Assembly: GCF_037975245.1 (NCBI RefSeq)
Contig: NC_092568.1
Location: forward strand, 38,342,501-38,406,500
Reading direction: 5' to 3'
DNA from: Apostichopus japonicus
Taxonomy: Eukaryota > Echinodermata > Holothuroidea > Aspidochirotida > Stichopodidae
DNA length: 64,000 nt
Both the position numbers and the translations under genes were made by a program. Positions 24,839-36,125 of the stretch are shown piece by piece. A model generated the notes under the pieces. It was given only the letters and a program-made list of their open reading frames with translations, ran no database searches and was not told the DNA's origin. Positions within the stretch are counted from its first letter, which is position 1. Each line of letters starts with the position of its first letter.

Positions 24839-25028
24839 GTTTGTTCGTACTTTTTACCCCTTTCCTTCCGTTCTTTTTCGGAATCGTGGCCATCGGCTGA
24901 TGTGTTTGTGATCAGCGGACATTTTAGTTGTTCTATTTAGGATTTTTGGTGAATAATTTGTGTTTTTACTGCATTTTTCGTGTCACTCCGCTGCGTCTCC
25001 GACGCACGCGGTCTTCACCTCAACGAGC
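24839..25028 (+). other. LINE 5' untranslated region
   Basis: About 190 bp of unique sequence between the target ladder and the first ATG of ORF1. An open frame reaches back to a GTG at 24960, but no ATG occurs in frame before 25029. No clear internal promoter motif was found. The normal 5S TATA box remains about 60 bp upstream, so the element may depend on 5S or array transcription for expression. Confidence 0.6.
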
Positions 25029-26123
25029 ATGGATTCCGCGAAATCCACTACCGCTGTTCAAAGCAGCACACAGAAACGCTGTGCGGTTATGAAAAACAAC
25101 AGTGTACGTATCACCGATAATAAATTTGAAGCCCGTGATGTCCTTCGCGCGCTATCTGATGACATTGGGAAAGAAAACATTCTCGGTTGTGTGAATTCCA
25201 ACGGGCAATGGATCGTAACACTTAAGGAAACAACAGATGTAGAGCTTCTACAGGCGACTGGCGTACTGATTGATGGTGTAGGATACGAGGTACGAGGGGT
25301 AACAAGGAACCTACTCACTGTGAGCTTGTTTGGGGTACCAGTTTTCATAGATGACGATGAACTGTCAGATAAGCTGAGAGAATTTGGGTGCATACTCAAG
25401 AGCGCATGGACCCACAAAACCTATGAGGACTTTCCCAATGTAGAGAACGGGATAAGATATATTAGGTTAGAACTCCCGTCCAACGCAAAGAGCCTTCCGT
25501 ACTCCATTTTCATATCTGGAGTCCATCTTCGATTGAAGCATAACGGACAATCCCGGGTATGCAACATTTGCCTTAGCTCGGACCATATCATGAGAGAGTG
25601 TAAGCAATATACTTGCAAAGAATGCGGTATGCAGGGTCACAGCGAAAGTAAATGCCCGCGGGTGAAATGTTACAGGTGCCAGCAATTCGGGCACAAAAGT
25701 TTCGACTGCCCTACTACTCCCCCTACACCCAAAGAAGACAACAATACCTCAGAAATGGAAACAAATGATTCGGCCTGCGCAGAACAAGATAATACAACAA
25801 TCCAAGATATCCCGGACAACCCCCAGCCACGTGAAACGATCGAAACAGACAAACAGACCCCAGCAGAAAACGAAAACAAACCAAGCCGAAAGATTAATAG
25901 CTCTCAACCGAAACCGAGAAATAATGAAACCACAGACCCAGCGACACAGAACACAGAGAAAGAAGACAACCCAACCTCGCAGAAACGGAACCTCTCTAGT
26001 GATGACGATTGGACTGTCCAAACGAGGAAAATGAAAAACAACAAAAAGAAAGCCGACCCTACACCCAACCTAGCCAAAGCACGTAATTTTCAACCTCGCC
26101 AGCCATCACTAGACCAGCATTAA
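25029..26123 (+). CDS. LINE ORF1 protein, zinc-knuckle RNA-binding
   Basis: A 364-aa protein from the first in-frame ATG (MDSAKSTTAV). It should bind the element RNA to form the ribonucleoprotein used in retrotransposition. Residues about 30-170 form a conserved-looking N-terminal domain. Three CX2CX4HX4C knuckles follow in a row near residues 177-230: CNICLSSDHIMREC, CKECGMQGHSESKC and CYRCQQFGHKSFDC. The last 130 residues are polar and low-complexity, rich in N, T, P, E and K, probably disordered and basic near the end. Zinc knuckles in ORF1 are typical of Tx1-type elements, whereas vertebrate L1 ORF1 lacks them. The reading frame is open throughout. The stop is followed two bases later by the ORF2 start. 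Confidence 0.88.
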   Translation: MDSAKSTTAVQSSTQKRCAVMKNNSVRITDNKFEARDVLRALSDDIGKENILGCVNSNGQWIVTLKETTDVELLQATGVLIDGVGYEVRGVTRNLLTVSLFGVPVFIDDDELSDKLREFGCILKSAWTHKTYEDFPNVENGIRYIRLELPSNAKSLPYSIFISGVHLRLKHNGQSRVCNICLSSDHIMRECKQYTCKECGMQGHSESKCPRVKCYRCQQFGHKSFDCPTTPPTPKEDNNTSEMETNDSACAEQDNTTIQDIPDNPQPRETIETDKQTPAENENKPSRKINSSQPKPRNNETTDPATQNTEKEDNPTSQKRNLSSDDDWTVQTRKMKNNKKKADPTPNLAKARNFQPRQPSLDQH

Positions 26124-26125
26124 CG

Positions 26126-29100
26126 ATGTATTTTTCACTCACCGTTATAATGTTTTTACTCGCCTGCCTAAATTGCAACGGACTGATCAATCAAGATAAA
26201 AGAAGAGGGTTATTCTCTCACGTTTCTAAAAACAAATTTGACCTTGTTTTATTACAAGAAACCTTTTGGGACCAGTCAATTCATGACCAGGCCAAACTTG
26301 AATGGGATGGTGATATTTTATCTTCCTTCTATTCTCCCTCGAGACGAAGGGGAACGAGTTGTTTAATTAGGAAGGGTAGCGATATCGATGTACACCACTT
26401 CGAACCGGATATAAACGGTCGCTTTTTAAAATTAAGTATTACTGTGGATGGACAGTCTTTTACAGTTTTTAACATCTATGCTCCAAACACGCCGAGCGAA
26501 CGAAAACAATTCCTAGAAGATATTTCAAGAAAACTCCGCAACGTGCCTGAACCAATTATTCTAGCGGGAGACTTCAATACCGTTCTTAATACTTACGTGG
26601 ATAAATACCCACCAACACCTAACCCGGACACTTCTCGAAAATCTCTGAAACTTATTATGACGGAATACGAGCTTGTCGATATTTGGAGAGAGCGCCACCC
26701 TTCTTTAATCCAATTTACAAGAACAGCCAGCAACCACAAAACCGCTTCCAGGATTGATAGATTTCTTTTAAACAAACAGCTAGTTCGCTACGTCAAATCA
26801 TGCTCCATCTCTCGCTATCCCGATTCTGATCACGACATGGTTGAACTTAAACTTGACTTTACCCTTTTTCCTAGGGGCCCCGGTGTATGGATCTTTAATA
26901 ACTCCATACTCGAGGACACATCCTTCTGTTCGGAAATAAGAGATTTCATCGAGCGAGAAAAACAGAAGACTTGTTACGACAATAATATCCTCCAGTGGTA
27001 TGACGTTTTGAAAGATTCACTAAAAAGGACTGCAATCAAATTTACCAAGGTCAAAAGCAGACTCTCGCGTACACATCAAAGAAAACTAAGGAAACAAATC
27101 AACCACGAAAGGGCGAAAGCGCAAAAATATCAAGACTACGACACTACAAGGCTACGGAATTTAGAATTTCAGCTAGACGAGACGACCCGCGCAGATATCA
27201 GAGGAGCCGCGCTTAGATCGAGAATCAAGTGGTTCGAAGAAGGAGAACGTTCGTCAAAATTTTTCCTCAATTTAGAAAAATCTCGACAAAGCAAAAAAGT
27301 AATGCGCCAGATTCTCACCGACGAGGGCGCGATCATTAACGATCAAGACGATATTATCCACGAACAGGCCAGATTTTACAAAACGCTGTACACCGCAGAA
27401 CCGTCAGTGAGTATTCAGAGGGAGGTACTACTTAGTCAGCTTTCTAAAACGTTGTCCGAACCTGATTCTCAGTCATGTGAGGGGGACATTTCGGCTGCAG
27501 AACTCCAAAAATCACTTTTTGATATGGAGTCGAGTAAAAGCCCTGGTTTAGACGGACTCACTGTTGAGTTTTATAAGGAATTTTGGGATGTATTGGGGGA
27601 GGTTTTTCTCAAACTGACGAAAGAAATTTACAACACAAATGAAATGTGTAAATCTATGAAAACAGGCCTAATTACCTTGATACCCAAGAAAGGGGATTTG
27701 AGAAAACTTAAGAATTGGAGACCGATTAGTCTTTTGAACACAGACTACAAAATAATCACAAAGGCCCTGGCCAATAGAATCTCTAGGGTTATCAATTGCC
27801 TTGTCTCTAGTGATCAGACCTGTTGTGTTCCCGGCAGAGATATTGCCGACAATGTTCTGGCTATGAGAAATATTATTAATTATGTTAACGAAAACAAGCT
27901 GGAGGGCTATGTTCTTAAAATTGATCAATTAAAAGCCTTCGATCGAGTAAACCATGAATATCTTATTAATGTTTTACAAAGGATGGGTTTCGGTACTAAT
28001 TTAATTAACTGGGTTAAAATCCTCTACAACGATATTCAAGGCTGTATTAAACACAATGGTTATATTTCAGATGCTTTTCATATTCAGAGAGGGGTTCGCC
28101 AGGGTTGTCCAATTTCTGCTATTTTATATGTATTATCTGCTGAACCATTTCATGACGCTATTTACAAAAGTAAGAGTATAGTTGGTATTAAGTTTATGCA
28201 TCATGAAGCTAAAATGTTTCAACATGCAGATGATACCACTTTCTTTCTCTCTGATACTTCTAGTGTTAAGTCCGTACAAAATGTTATTAACCTGTATGAA
28301 GGCGCCTCTGGCTCTAAGTGTAATGTAGAGAAAACCGAGTTACTAGTGCTCGGAAAAGGCAAAGTACGAAAAGACGAGTTCAATTTTCCGATTAGGAACG
28401 ATTTTATAGAAGTGCTTGGTGTTTGTATCGGCAATGATAAGGATGCTCTTGAAAGAGAAAACTGGAAAGCCAAGACTGCCTCTTGTTGCAATGTTCTCAA
28501 GAGGTGGAAAGGGCGGAACCTCTCCTTTAAAGGCAGAGCTCTTGTTGTAAATTCTCTAGTTGTCTCAAGACTGACATATCTTGCTACTATTATTCCGGTC
28601 CCTAAATGGGTAGGAGACTCTTTGAAAGAAAGTGTTATCGAATTTATGTGGGGAGGTAAGAAACCTGGCATATCCTACAATGTTCTTCTTCAACCTGTAG
28701 ACAAAGGTGGCCTTAACCTTTGTGACATTTTTATAAAGAGAGACGCTTTACGTATGAAGTACATCTGTAAACTACTTAGCAACAGTATCAATCCGATGTT
28801 AAAAGATTTAATGCTCTATTTTCTGAACCATTATGAATATATGAAACTAGGTTTACACGTATTTCGTATTTTACCTCATAGCAATTCTATGAGAAAACTT
28901 TTACCGTATTATTATGAGTTGTTGAGTGCCTGGAAAAAGTTAACGGATAAAAAGTTATGCCCTCCAGTGAACAGGGAAGAAATTCTTATGCAACCGCTGT
29001 TCCATAATCCATTTATTGTAAATGAAACTGACGAAACCCTCTTTAATAGAGATTTCATTGAAGGTGGTATACTTTTTGTAGGCGATCTTATGTATGAAAT

Positions 29101-29998
29101 GATCCCAAGACGGCTTCCCGCAGAGGGTATCCATGAAGCCATTACTATGGCCAACCCACATTGTAAACTTGATGTTGATGACGTATTTGATTACGTCACA
29201 TCTATTTTGAACGCTTTTCCAAAAGATTGGCTCGAACAAATCTATTCGGGCGATAAAATTGTCAGTCAAAATGACAATGAGTCACTTTCACTCACCCTCT
29301 CTTGTGGTGACACCACGCTAGATGCGTCCACCGTTAGTGTCAGGAATGCAACTGATCTCCTAAGGGAGGCCGTCTCAACAATTCCAAAAGGCGAAATCCA
29401 CTGGAAACACGTTTTTAACGATGTCTCTTTTGAACATAGGTGGACCAATGTCTACAAAGGTCTAAAAGCTTTTCACGATAGTGACCTCGATTTCCGTCTT
29501 CTTCATAATATTTTATTCTGTAACGATAAGTTGTATCTTTTTAAGCTAGTTGACTCTCCTTTATGTACCTTATGTAAGAACCATAATGAAACTGTCTTGC
29601 ATCTTTTTGTCGATTGCAAAACCGTAAATCTTCTCTGGGGAGATATTATCAAGAAGCTTCAGAAAATCTGTAAAATCAACAACAATGATAAATGGAGGCA
29701 AATAACTCTCTTAGGTATGGAACTTAACCATAGGAGGCATGAGACAATTTCGATTGATCTTATTCTAAACACTTTCAAAAAAGTTGTTTGGACCACTCGT
29801 GTTAGCCTCCTGAACGGGGAAAAGCACATTAATATTCAAAACTTCTTTCATAATTCACTACGAAAGAAAATCGATTTCTTATTCCACTATTTTGTAAAGA
29901 AAAAAGAAATTTCTACATTTTGGGAGTTGTTTACTCAAGGTGACGTCATTCTCAATCCTCTTGAAGATGGCTCCTACGAGTACAAGTTTGACAGTTAA
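26126..29998 (+). CDS. LINE ORF2 protein, APE endonuclease and reverse transcriptase
   Basis: A 1290-aa protein that nicks the target and copies the element RNA onto it. The endonuclease fills about residues 10-245, with the APE signatures LNCNGL, LLQETFW (E45), FNIYAPN, AGDFNT (D149), RIDRFL (D211) and SDHDMVEL (H236). The reverse transcriptase lies at about 465-760: KSPGLDGLT, LIPKKGD, NWRPISLLNTDYKI, KIDQLKAFDRV (D600), RGVRQGCPIS and QHADDTTFF (D702, D703). The usual YADD/FADD box reads HADD here. A zinc motif CX2CX8HX4C (C1147, C1150, H1159, C1164) is near the C-terminus. The length is normal for Tx1/L1 ORF2. All catalytic residues I can place are present and there is no stop, so it could be active. 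The frame differs from ORF1. A second Met at residue 9 is an alternative start. Confidence 0.95.
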   Translation: MYFSLTVIMFLLACLNCNGLINQDKRRGLFSHVSKNKFDLVLLQETFWDQSIHDQAKLEWDGDILSSFYSPSRRRGTSCLIRKGSDIDVHHFEPDINGRFLKLSITVDGQSFTVFNIYAPNTPSERKQFLEDISRKLRNVPEPIILAGDFNTVLNTYVDKYPPTPNPDTSRKSLKLIMTEYELVDIWRERHPSLIQFTRTASNHKTASRIDRFLLNKQLVRYVKSCSISRYPDSDHDMVELKLDFTLFPRGPGVWIFNNSILEDTSFCSEIRDFIEREKQKTCYDNNILQWYDVLKDSLKRTAIKFTKVKSRLSRTHQRKLRKQINHERAKAQKYQDYDTTRLRNLEFQLDETTRADIRGAALRSRIKWFEEGERSSKFFLNLEKSRQSKKVMRQILTDEGAIINDQDDIIHEQARFYKTLYTAEPSVSIQREVLLSQLSKTLSEPDSQSCEGDISAAELQKSLFDMESSKSPGLDGLTVEFYKEFWDVLGEVFLKLTKEIYNTNEMCKSMKTGLITLIPKKGDLRKLKNWRPISLLNTDYKIITKALANRISRVINCLVSSDQTCCVPGRDIADNVLAMRNIINYVNENKLEGYVLKIDQLKAFDRVNHEYLINVLQRMGFGTNLINWVKILYNDIQGCIKHNGYISDAFHIQRGVRQGCPISAILYVLSAEPFHDAIYKSKSIVGIKFMHHEAKMFQHADDTTFFLSDTSSVKSVQNVINLYEGASGSKCNVEKTELLVLGKGKVRKDEFNFPIRNDFIEVLGVCIGNDKDALERENWKAKTASCCNVLKRWKGRNLSFKGRALVVNSLVVSRLTYLATIIPVPKWVGDSLKESVIEFMWGGKKPGISYNVLLQPVDKGGLNLCDIFIKRDALRMKYICKLLSNSINPMLKDLMLYFLNHYEYMKLGLHVFRILPHSNSMRKLLPYYYELLSAWKKLTDKKLCPPVNREEILMQPLFHNPFIVNETDETLFNRDFIEGGILFVGDLMYEMIPRRLPAEGIHEAITMANPHCKLDVDDVFDYVTSILNAFPKDWLEQIYSGDKIVSQNDNESLSLTLSCGDTTLDASTVSVRNATDLLREAVSTIPKGEIHWKHVFNDVSFEHRWTNVYKGLKAFHDSDLDFRLLHNILFCNDKLYLFKLVDSPLCTLCKNHNETVLHLFVDCKTVNLLWGDIIKKLQKICKINNNDKWRQITLLGMELNHRRHETISIDLILNTFKKVVWTTRVSLLNGEKHINIQNFFHNSLRKKIDFLFHYFVKKKEISTFWELFTQGDVILNPLEDGSYEYKFDS

Positions 29999-30167
29999 TT
30001 TTCTCTTGCCTTCCCCAATCTAGGATTACTCTTTTATTGTTGTGCATGATTGTATCGATAGTGTTGTATTATTGTTATAGTTTTACATATATTCTCTTTC
30101 TTTATTTCTTGTAACCATGTTAATATCTGTACATTCAATCGGAGAACCAGTGGGTTTTTCCGTCAAT
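29999..30167 (+). other. LINE 3' untranslated region
   Basis: AT-rich sequence of about 170 bp after ORF2, with no further ORF. It ends in AATAAA (30165-30170), which merges into the poly(A) tail. Confidence 0.75.
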
Positions 30168-30193
30168 AAAAAAAAAAAAAAAAAAAAAAAAAA
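30168..30193 (+). repeat. LINE poly(A) tail
   Basis: An uninterrupted run of about 26 A joined directly to 5S position 27. A long pure tail suggests a young insertion. Confidence 0.93.
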
Positions 30194-30205
30194 ACCGGTT
30201 CTCGT
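30194..30205 (+). repeat. Right target-site duplication of the LINE
   Basis: ACCGGTTCTCGT directly after the poly(A) tail, continuing into the rest of the 5S gene. Confidence 0.9.
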
Positions 30206-30286
30206 CCGATCACCGAAGTCAAGCAGCGTCGAGCCTAGTCAGTACTTGGATGGGTGACCGCCTGGGAATACTAGGTGCCGTAGACT
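30194..30286 (+). pseudogene. 5S rRNA gene copy 31, 3' fragment split by LINE
   Basis: Positions 27-119 of the 5S gene follow directly on the LINE poly(A) tail. Boxes A and C and the terminator are intact, but the first 26 bases and the TATA box are missing. Any transcript started here would have LINE 3' sequence in place of the 5S 5' end. The next unit spacer has 12 C and type S. Confidence 0.95.
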
Positions 30287-31000
30287 TTTTCATTTTTCCT
30301 CACCCACAACTCCGCACCCTTTCTTTCTTTATTTCTTTTTCACTATTCTTTTATCCTGTCATTGTTATGAAAAGTCCCTCCCCCCCCCCCCTCACCACCA
30401 CCGTTGAAGACATTGACTTGCCATATACCACTATTGTTGTGACCTGATCATTGCAATCACAAGTTTTTCTCCAGCCCCCTTTAATTCGAGACAAGTGTAT
30501 CATTAGGGCTATATCATTCCGCATGCATGCACGCACGCACGAGTGTTCTCCCTCAGGAAAAGTGCCGAAAAGAAACGGGAGAACATCTTTCTTGATATGT
30601 TCTCAAACAAAATCTCTCGTTTTTTGTGGCTTGGATGTCGGAGTACACAAAAGGAAGTAAATGTGATGCACAAATTAGGTCGATTGAGGCAATTTTAGAC
30701 CACTTTAGGCTTCCCATGAGCAGCGTACGAACACTATGTTAAGAGGTTTGTTCACAAGTCGGACGAACGTGGCTAGCTTCAGACTCTCAGTGTGAGTGTG
30801 CGTGCGTGCGTCAGTCATTGGGGCAATCATATCCGGGCGTATATGCTACCATATAGCTTCTCAAGTCATATAAAAACATGCACATTATTTAGTTTAATGG
30901 GATAAGTAACCATATAGGTGGTCTAGAGTTGAACATCCAACTTTGCAAAATAAGTCTCGGGGCGGGCGGGTATAAAAAGCTTAAATTTCACCATTCTAAT

Positions 31001-31119
31001 GTCTACGACCATATCACGTTGAATATACCGGTTCTCGTCCGATCACCGAAGTCAAGCAGCGTCGAGCCTAGTCAGTACTTGGATGGGTGACCGCCTGGGA
31101 ATACTAGGTGCCGTAGACT
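31001..31119 (+). rRNA. 5S rRNA gene, copy 32
   Basis: Intact; unit 833 bp, 12 C, type S. The first intact copy after the LINE. Confidence 0.97.
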
Positions 31120-31833
31120 TTTTCATTTTTCCTCACCCACAACTCCGCACCCTTTCTTTCTTTATTTCTTTTTCACTATTCTTTTATCCTGTCATTGTTA
31201 TGAAAAGTCCCTCCCCCCCCCCCCTCACCACCACCGTTGAAGACATTGACTTGCCATATACCACTATTGTTGTGACCTGATCATTGCAATCACAAGTTTT
31301 TCTCCAGCCCCCTTTAATTCGAGACAAGTGTATCATTAGGGCTATATCATTCCGCATGCATGCACGCACGCACGAGTGTTCTCCCTCAGGAAAAGTGCCG
31401 AAAAGAAACGGGAGAACATCTTTCTTGATATGTTCTCAAACAAAATCTCTCGTTTTTTGTGGCTTGGATGTCGGAGTACACAAAAGGAAGTAAATGTGAT
31501 GCACAAATTAGGTCGATTGAGGCAATTTTAGACCACTTTAGGCTTCCCATGAGCAGCGTACGAACACTATGTTAAGAGGTTTGTTCACAAGTCGGACGAA
31601 CGTGGCTAGCTTCAGACTCTCAGTGTGAGTGTGCGTGCGTGCGTCAGTCATTGGGGCAATCATATCCGGGCGTATATGCTACCATATAGCTTCTCAAGTC
31701 ATATAAAAACATGCACATTATTTAGTTTAATGGGATAAGTAACCATATAGGTGGTCTAGAGTTGAACATCCAACTTTGCAAAATAAGTCTCGGGGCGGGC
31801 GGGTATAAAAAGCTTAAATTTCACCATTCTAAT

Positions 31834-31952
31834 GTCTACGACCATATCACGTTGAATATACCGGTTCTCGTCCGATCACCGAAGTCAAGCAGCGTCGAGC
31901 CTAGTCAGTACTTGGATGGGTGACCGCCTGGGAATACTAGGTGCCGTAGACT
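31834..31952 (+). rRNA. 5S rRNA gene, copy 33
   Basis: Intact; unit 836 bp, 11 C, type L1. Confidence 0.97.
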
Positions 31953-32669
31953 TTTTCATTTTTCCTCACCCACAACTCCGCACCCTTTCTTTCTTTATTT
32001 CTTTTTCACTATTCTTTTATCCTGTCATTGTTATGAAAAGTCCCTCCCCCCCCCCCTCACCACCACCGTTGAAGACATTGACTTGCCATATACCACTATT
32101 GTTGTGACCTGATCATTGCAATCACAAGTTTTTCTCCAGCCCCCTTTAATTCGAGACAAGTGTATCATTAGGGCTATATCATTCCGCATGCATGCATGCA
32201 CGCACGCACGAGTGTTCTCCCTCAGGAAAAGTGCCGAAAAGAAACGGGAGAACATCTTTCTTGATATGTTCTCAAACAAAATCTCTCGTTTTTTGTGGCT
32301 TGGATGTCGGAGTACACAAAAGGAAGTAAATGTGATGCACAAATTAGGTCGATTGAGGCAATTTTAGACCACTTTAGGCTTCCCATGAGCAGCGTACGAA
32401 CACTATGTTAAGAGGTTTGTTCACAAGTCGGACGAACGTGGCTAGCTTCAGACTCTCAGTGTGAGTGTGCGTGCGTGCGTCAGTCATTGGGGCAATCATA
32501 TCCGGGCGTATATGCTACCATATAGCTTCTCAAGTCATATAAAAACATGCACATTATTTAGTTTAATGGGATAAGTAACCATATAGGTGGTCTAGAGTTG
32601 AACATCCAACTTTGCAAAATAAGTCTCGGGGCGGGCGGGTATAAAAAGCTTAAATTTCACCATTCTAAT

Positions 32670-32788
32670 GTCTACGACCATATCACGTTGAATATACCGG
32701 TTCTCGTCCGATCACCGAAGTCAAGCAGCGTCGAGCCTAGTCAGTACTTGGATGGGTGACCGCCTGGGAATACTAGGTGCCGTAGACT
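32670..32788 (+). rRNA. 5S rRNA gene, copy 34
   Basis: Intact; unit 836 bp, 11 C, type L1. Confidence 0.97.
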
Positions 32789-33505
32789 TTTTCATTTTTC
32801 CTCACCCACAACTCCGCACCCTTTCTTTCTTTATTTCTTTTTCACTATTCTTTTATCCTGTCATTGTTATGAAAAGTCCCTCCCCCCCCCCCTCACCACC
32901 ACCGTTGAAGACATTGACTTGCCATATACCACTATTGTTGTGACCTGATCATTGCAATCACAAGTTTTTCTCCAGCCCCCTTTAATTCGAGACAAGTGTA
33001 TCATTAGGGCTATATCATTCCGCATGCATGCATGCACGCACGCACGAGTGTTCTCCCTCAGGAAAAGTGCCGAAAAGAAACGGGAGAACATCTTTCTTGA
33101 TATGTTCTCAAACAAAATCTCTCGTTTTTTGTGGCTTGGATGTCGGAGTACACAAAAGGAAGTAAATGTGATGCACAAATTAGGTCGATTGAGGCAATTT
33201 TAGACCACTTTAGGCTTCCCATGAGCAGCGTACGAACACTATGTTAAGAGGTTTGTTCACAAGTCGGACGAACGTGGCTAGCTTCAGACTCTCAGTGTGA
33301 GTGTGCGTGCGTGCGTCAGTCATTGGGGCAATCATATCCGGGCGTATATGCTACCATATAGCTTCTCAAGTCATATAAAAACATGCACATTATTTAGTTT
33401 AATGGGATAAGTAACCATATAGGTGGTCTAGAGTTGAACATCCAACTTTGCAAAATAAGTCTCGGGGCGGGCGGGTATAAAAAGCTTAAATTTCACCATT
33501 CTAAT

Positions 33506-33624
33506 GTCTACGACCATATCACGTTGAATATACCGGTTCTCGTCCGATCACCGAAGTCAAGCAGCGTCGAGCCTAGTCAGTACTTGGATGGGTGACCGCC
33601 TGGGAATACTAGGTGCCGTAGACT
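33506..33624 (+). rRNA. 5S rRNA gene, copy 35
   Basis: Intact; unit 836 bp, 11 C, type L2. Confidence 0.97.
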
Positions 33625-34341
33625 TTTTCATTTTTCCTCACCCACAACTCCGCACCCTTTCTTTCTTTATTTCTTTTTCACTATTCTTTTATCCTGTCAT
33701 TGTTATGAAAAGTCCCTCCCCCCCCCCCTCACCACCACCGTTGAAGACATTGACTTGCCATATACCACTATTGTTGTGACCTGATCATTGCAATCACAAG
33801 TTTTTCTCCAGCCCCCTTTAATTCGAGACAAGTGTATCATTAGGGCTATATCATTCCGCATGCATGCACGCACGCACGCACGAGTGTTCTCCCTCAGGAA
33901 AAGTGCCGAAAAGAAACGGGAGAACATCTTTCTTGATATGTTCTCAAACAAAATCTCTCGTTTTTTGTGGCTTGGATGTCGGAGTACACAAAAGGAAGTA
34001 AATGTGATGCACAAATTAGGTCGATTGAGGCAATTTTAGACCACTTTAGGCTTCCCATGAGCAGCGTACGAACACTATGTTAAGAGGTTTGTTCACAAGT
34101 CGGACGAACGTGGCTAGCTTCAGACTCTCAGTGTGAGTGTGCGTGCGTGCGTCAGTCATTGGGGCAATCATATCCGGGCGTATATGCTACCATATAGCTT
34201 CTCAAGTCATATAAAAACATGCACATTATTTAGTTTAATGGGATAAGTAACCATATAGGTGGTCTAGAGTTGAACATCCAACTTTGCAAAATAAGTCTCG
34301 GGGCGGGCGGGTATAAAAAGCTTAAATTTCACCATTCTAAT

Positions 34342-34460
34342 GTCTACGACCATATCACGTTGAATATACCGGTTCTCGTCCGATCACCGAAGTCAAGCAG
34401 CGTCGAGCCTAGTCAGTACTTGGATGGGTGACCGCCTGGGAATACTAGGTGCCGTAGACT
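34342..34460 (+). rRNA. 5S rRNA gene, copy 36
   Basis: Intact; unit 833 bp, 12 C, type S. Confidence 0.97.
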
Positions 34461-35174
34461 TTTTCATTTTTCCTCACCCACAACTCCGCACCCTTTCTTT
34501 CTTTATTTCTTTTTCACTATTCTTTTATCCTGTCATTGTTATGAAAAGTCCCTCCCCCCCCCCCCTCACCACCACCGTTGAAGACATTGACTTGCCATAT
34601 ACCACTATTGTTGTGACCTGATCATTGCAATCACAAGTTTTTCTCCAGCCCCCTTTAATTCGAGACAAGTGTATCATTAGGGCTATATCATTCCGCATGC
34701 ATGCACGCACGCACGAGTGTTCTCCCTCAGGAAAAGTGCCGAAAAGAAACGGGAGAACATCTTTCTTGATATGTTCTCAAACAAAATCTCTCGTTTTTTG
34801 TGGCTTGGATGTCGGAGTACACAAAAGGAAGTAAATGTGATGCACAAATTAGGTCGATTGAGGCAATTTTAGACCACTTTAGGCTTCCCATGAGCAGCGT
34901 ACGAACACTATGTTAAGAGGTTTGTTCACAAGTCGGACGAACGTGGCTAGCTTCAGACTCTCAGTGTGAGTGTGCGTGCGTGCGTCAGTCATTGGGGCAA
35001 TCATATCCGGGCGTATATGCTACCATATAGCTTCTCAAGTCATATAAAAACATGCACATTATTTAGTTTAATGGGATAAGTAACCATATAGGTGGTCTAG
35101 AGTTGAACATCCAACTTTGCAAAATAAGTCTCGGGGCGGGCGGGTATAAAAAGCTTAAATTTCACCATTCTAAT

Positions 35175-35293
35175 GTCTACGACCATATCACGTTGAATAT
35201 ACCGGTTCTCGTCCGATCACCGAAGTCAAGCAGCGTCGAGCCTAGTCAGTACTTGGATGGGTGACCGCCTGGGAATACTAGGTGCCGTAGACT
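35175..35293 (+). rRNA. 5S rRNA gene, copy 37
   Basis: Intact; unit 832 bp, 11 C, type S. Confidence 0.97.
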
Positions 35294-36006
35294 TTTTCAT
35301 TTTTCCTCACCCACAACTCCGCACCCTTTCTTTCTTTATTTCTTTTTCACTATTCTTTTATCCTGTCATTGTTATGAAAAGTCCCTCCCCCCCCCCCTCA
35401 CCACCACCGTTGAAGACATTGACTTGCCATATACCACTATTGTTGTGACCTGATCATTGCAATCACAAGTTTTTCTCCAGCCCCCTTTAATTCGAGACAA
35501 GTGTATCATTAGGGCTATATCATTCCGCATGCATGCACGCACGCACGAGTGTTCTCCCTCAGGAAAAGTGCCGAAAAGAAACGGGAGAACATCTTTCTTG
35601 ATATGTTCTCAAACAAAATCTCTCGTTTTTTGTGGCTTGGATGTCGGAGTACACAAAAGGAAGTAAATGTGATGCACAAATTAGGTCGATTGAGGCAATT
35701 TTAGACCACTTTAGGCTTCCCATGAGCAGCGTACGAACACTATGTTAAGAGGTTTGTTCACAAGTCGGACGAACGTGGCTAGCTTCAGACTCTCAGTGTG
35801 AGTGTGCGTGCGTGCGTCAGTCATTGGGGCAATCATATCCGGGCGTATATGCTACCATATAGCTTCTCAAGTCATATAAAAACATGCACATTATTTAGTT
35901 TAATGGGATAAGTAACCATATAGGTGGTCTAGAGTTGAACATCCAACTTTGCAAAATAAGTCTCGGGGCGGGCGGGTATAAAAAGCTTAAATTTCACCAT
36001 TCTAAT

Positions 36007-36125
36007 GTCTACGACCATATCACGTTGAATATACCGGTTCTCGTCCGATCACCGAAGTCAAGCAGCGTCGAGCCTAGTCAGTACTTGGATGGGTGACCGC
36101 CTGGGAATACTAGGTGCCGTAGACT
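36007..36125 (+). rRNA. 5S rRNA gene, copy 38
   Basis: Intact; unit 835 bp, 10 C, type L1. Confidence 0.97.

Larger units (their letters stand above)
24811..30193 (+). mobile_element. 5S-inserted non-LTR retrotransposon (LINE), Tx1/L1 group, Mutsu-like
   Basis: A full-length element of about 5.4 kb in the same orientation as the 5S genes. It has a short 5' region, ORF1 with zinc knuckles, ORF2 with APE endonuclease and reverse transcriptase, a 3' UTR of about 170 bp and a poly(A) tail. It sits between 5S positions 38 and 27, so 12 bp (ACCGGTTCTCGT) are duplicated. ORF2 belongs to the L1/Tx1 type (APE at the N-terminus, RT, C-terminal CCHC). From established knowledge, the Tx1 clade contains families restricted to multicopy RNA genes, with Mutsu in 5S rRNA genes. 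Both ORFs are open and the two target copies are identical, so the insertion looks recent. Assignment to Mutsu itself is inferred from target and clade. Confidence 0.9.

Noticed and set aside
24701-24940. 79-codon open frame across the left LINE junction
   Set aside because: It runs through spacer, TATA box, 5S gene and LINE 5' sequence without a domain; a junction artefact.
25058-25417. Antisense open frames within LINE ORF1 and ORF2
   Set aside because: Shadows of the sense reading frames with no domain or promoter.
30194-30286. Functional 5S gene after the LINE
   Set aside because: It has the internal control region but lacks the first 26 bases and the TATA box, so it cannot give a normal 5S rRNA.
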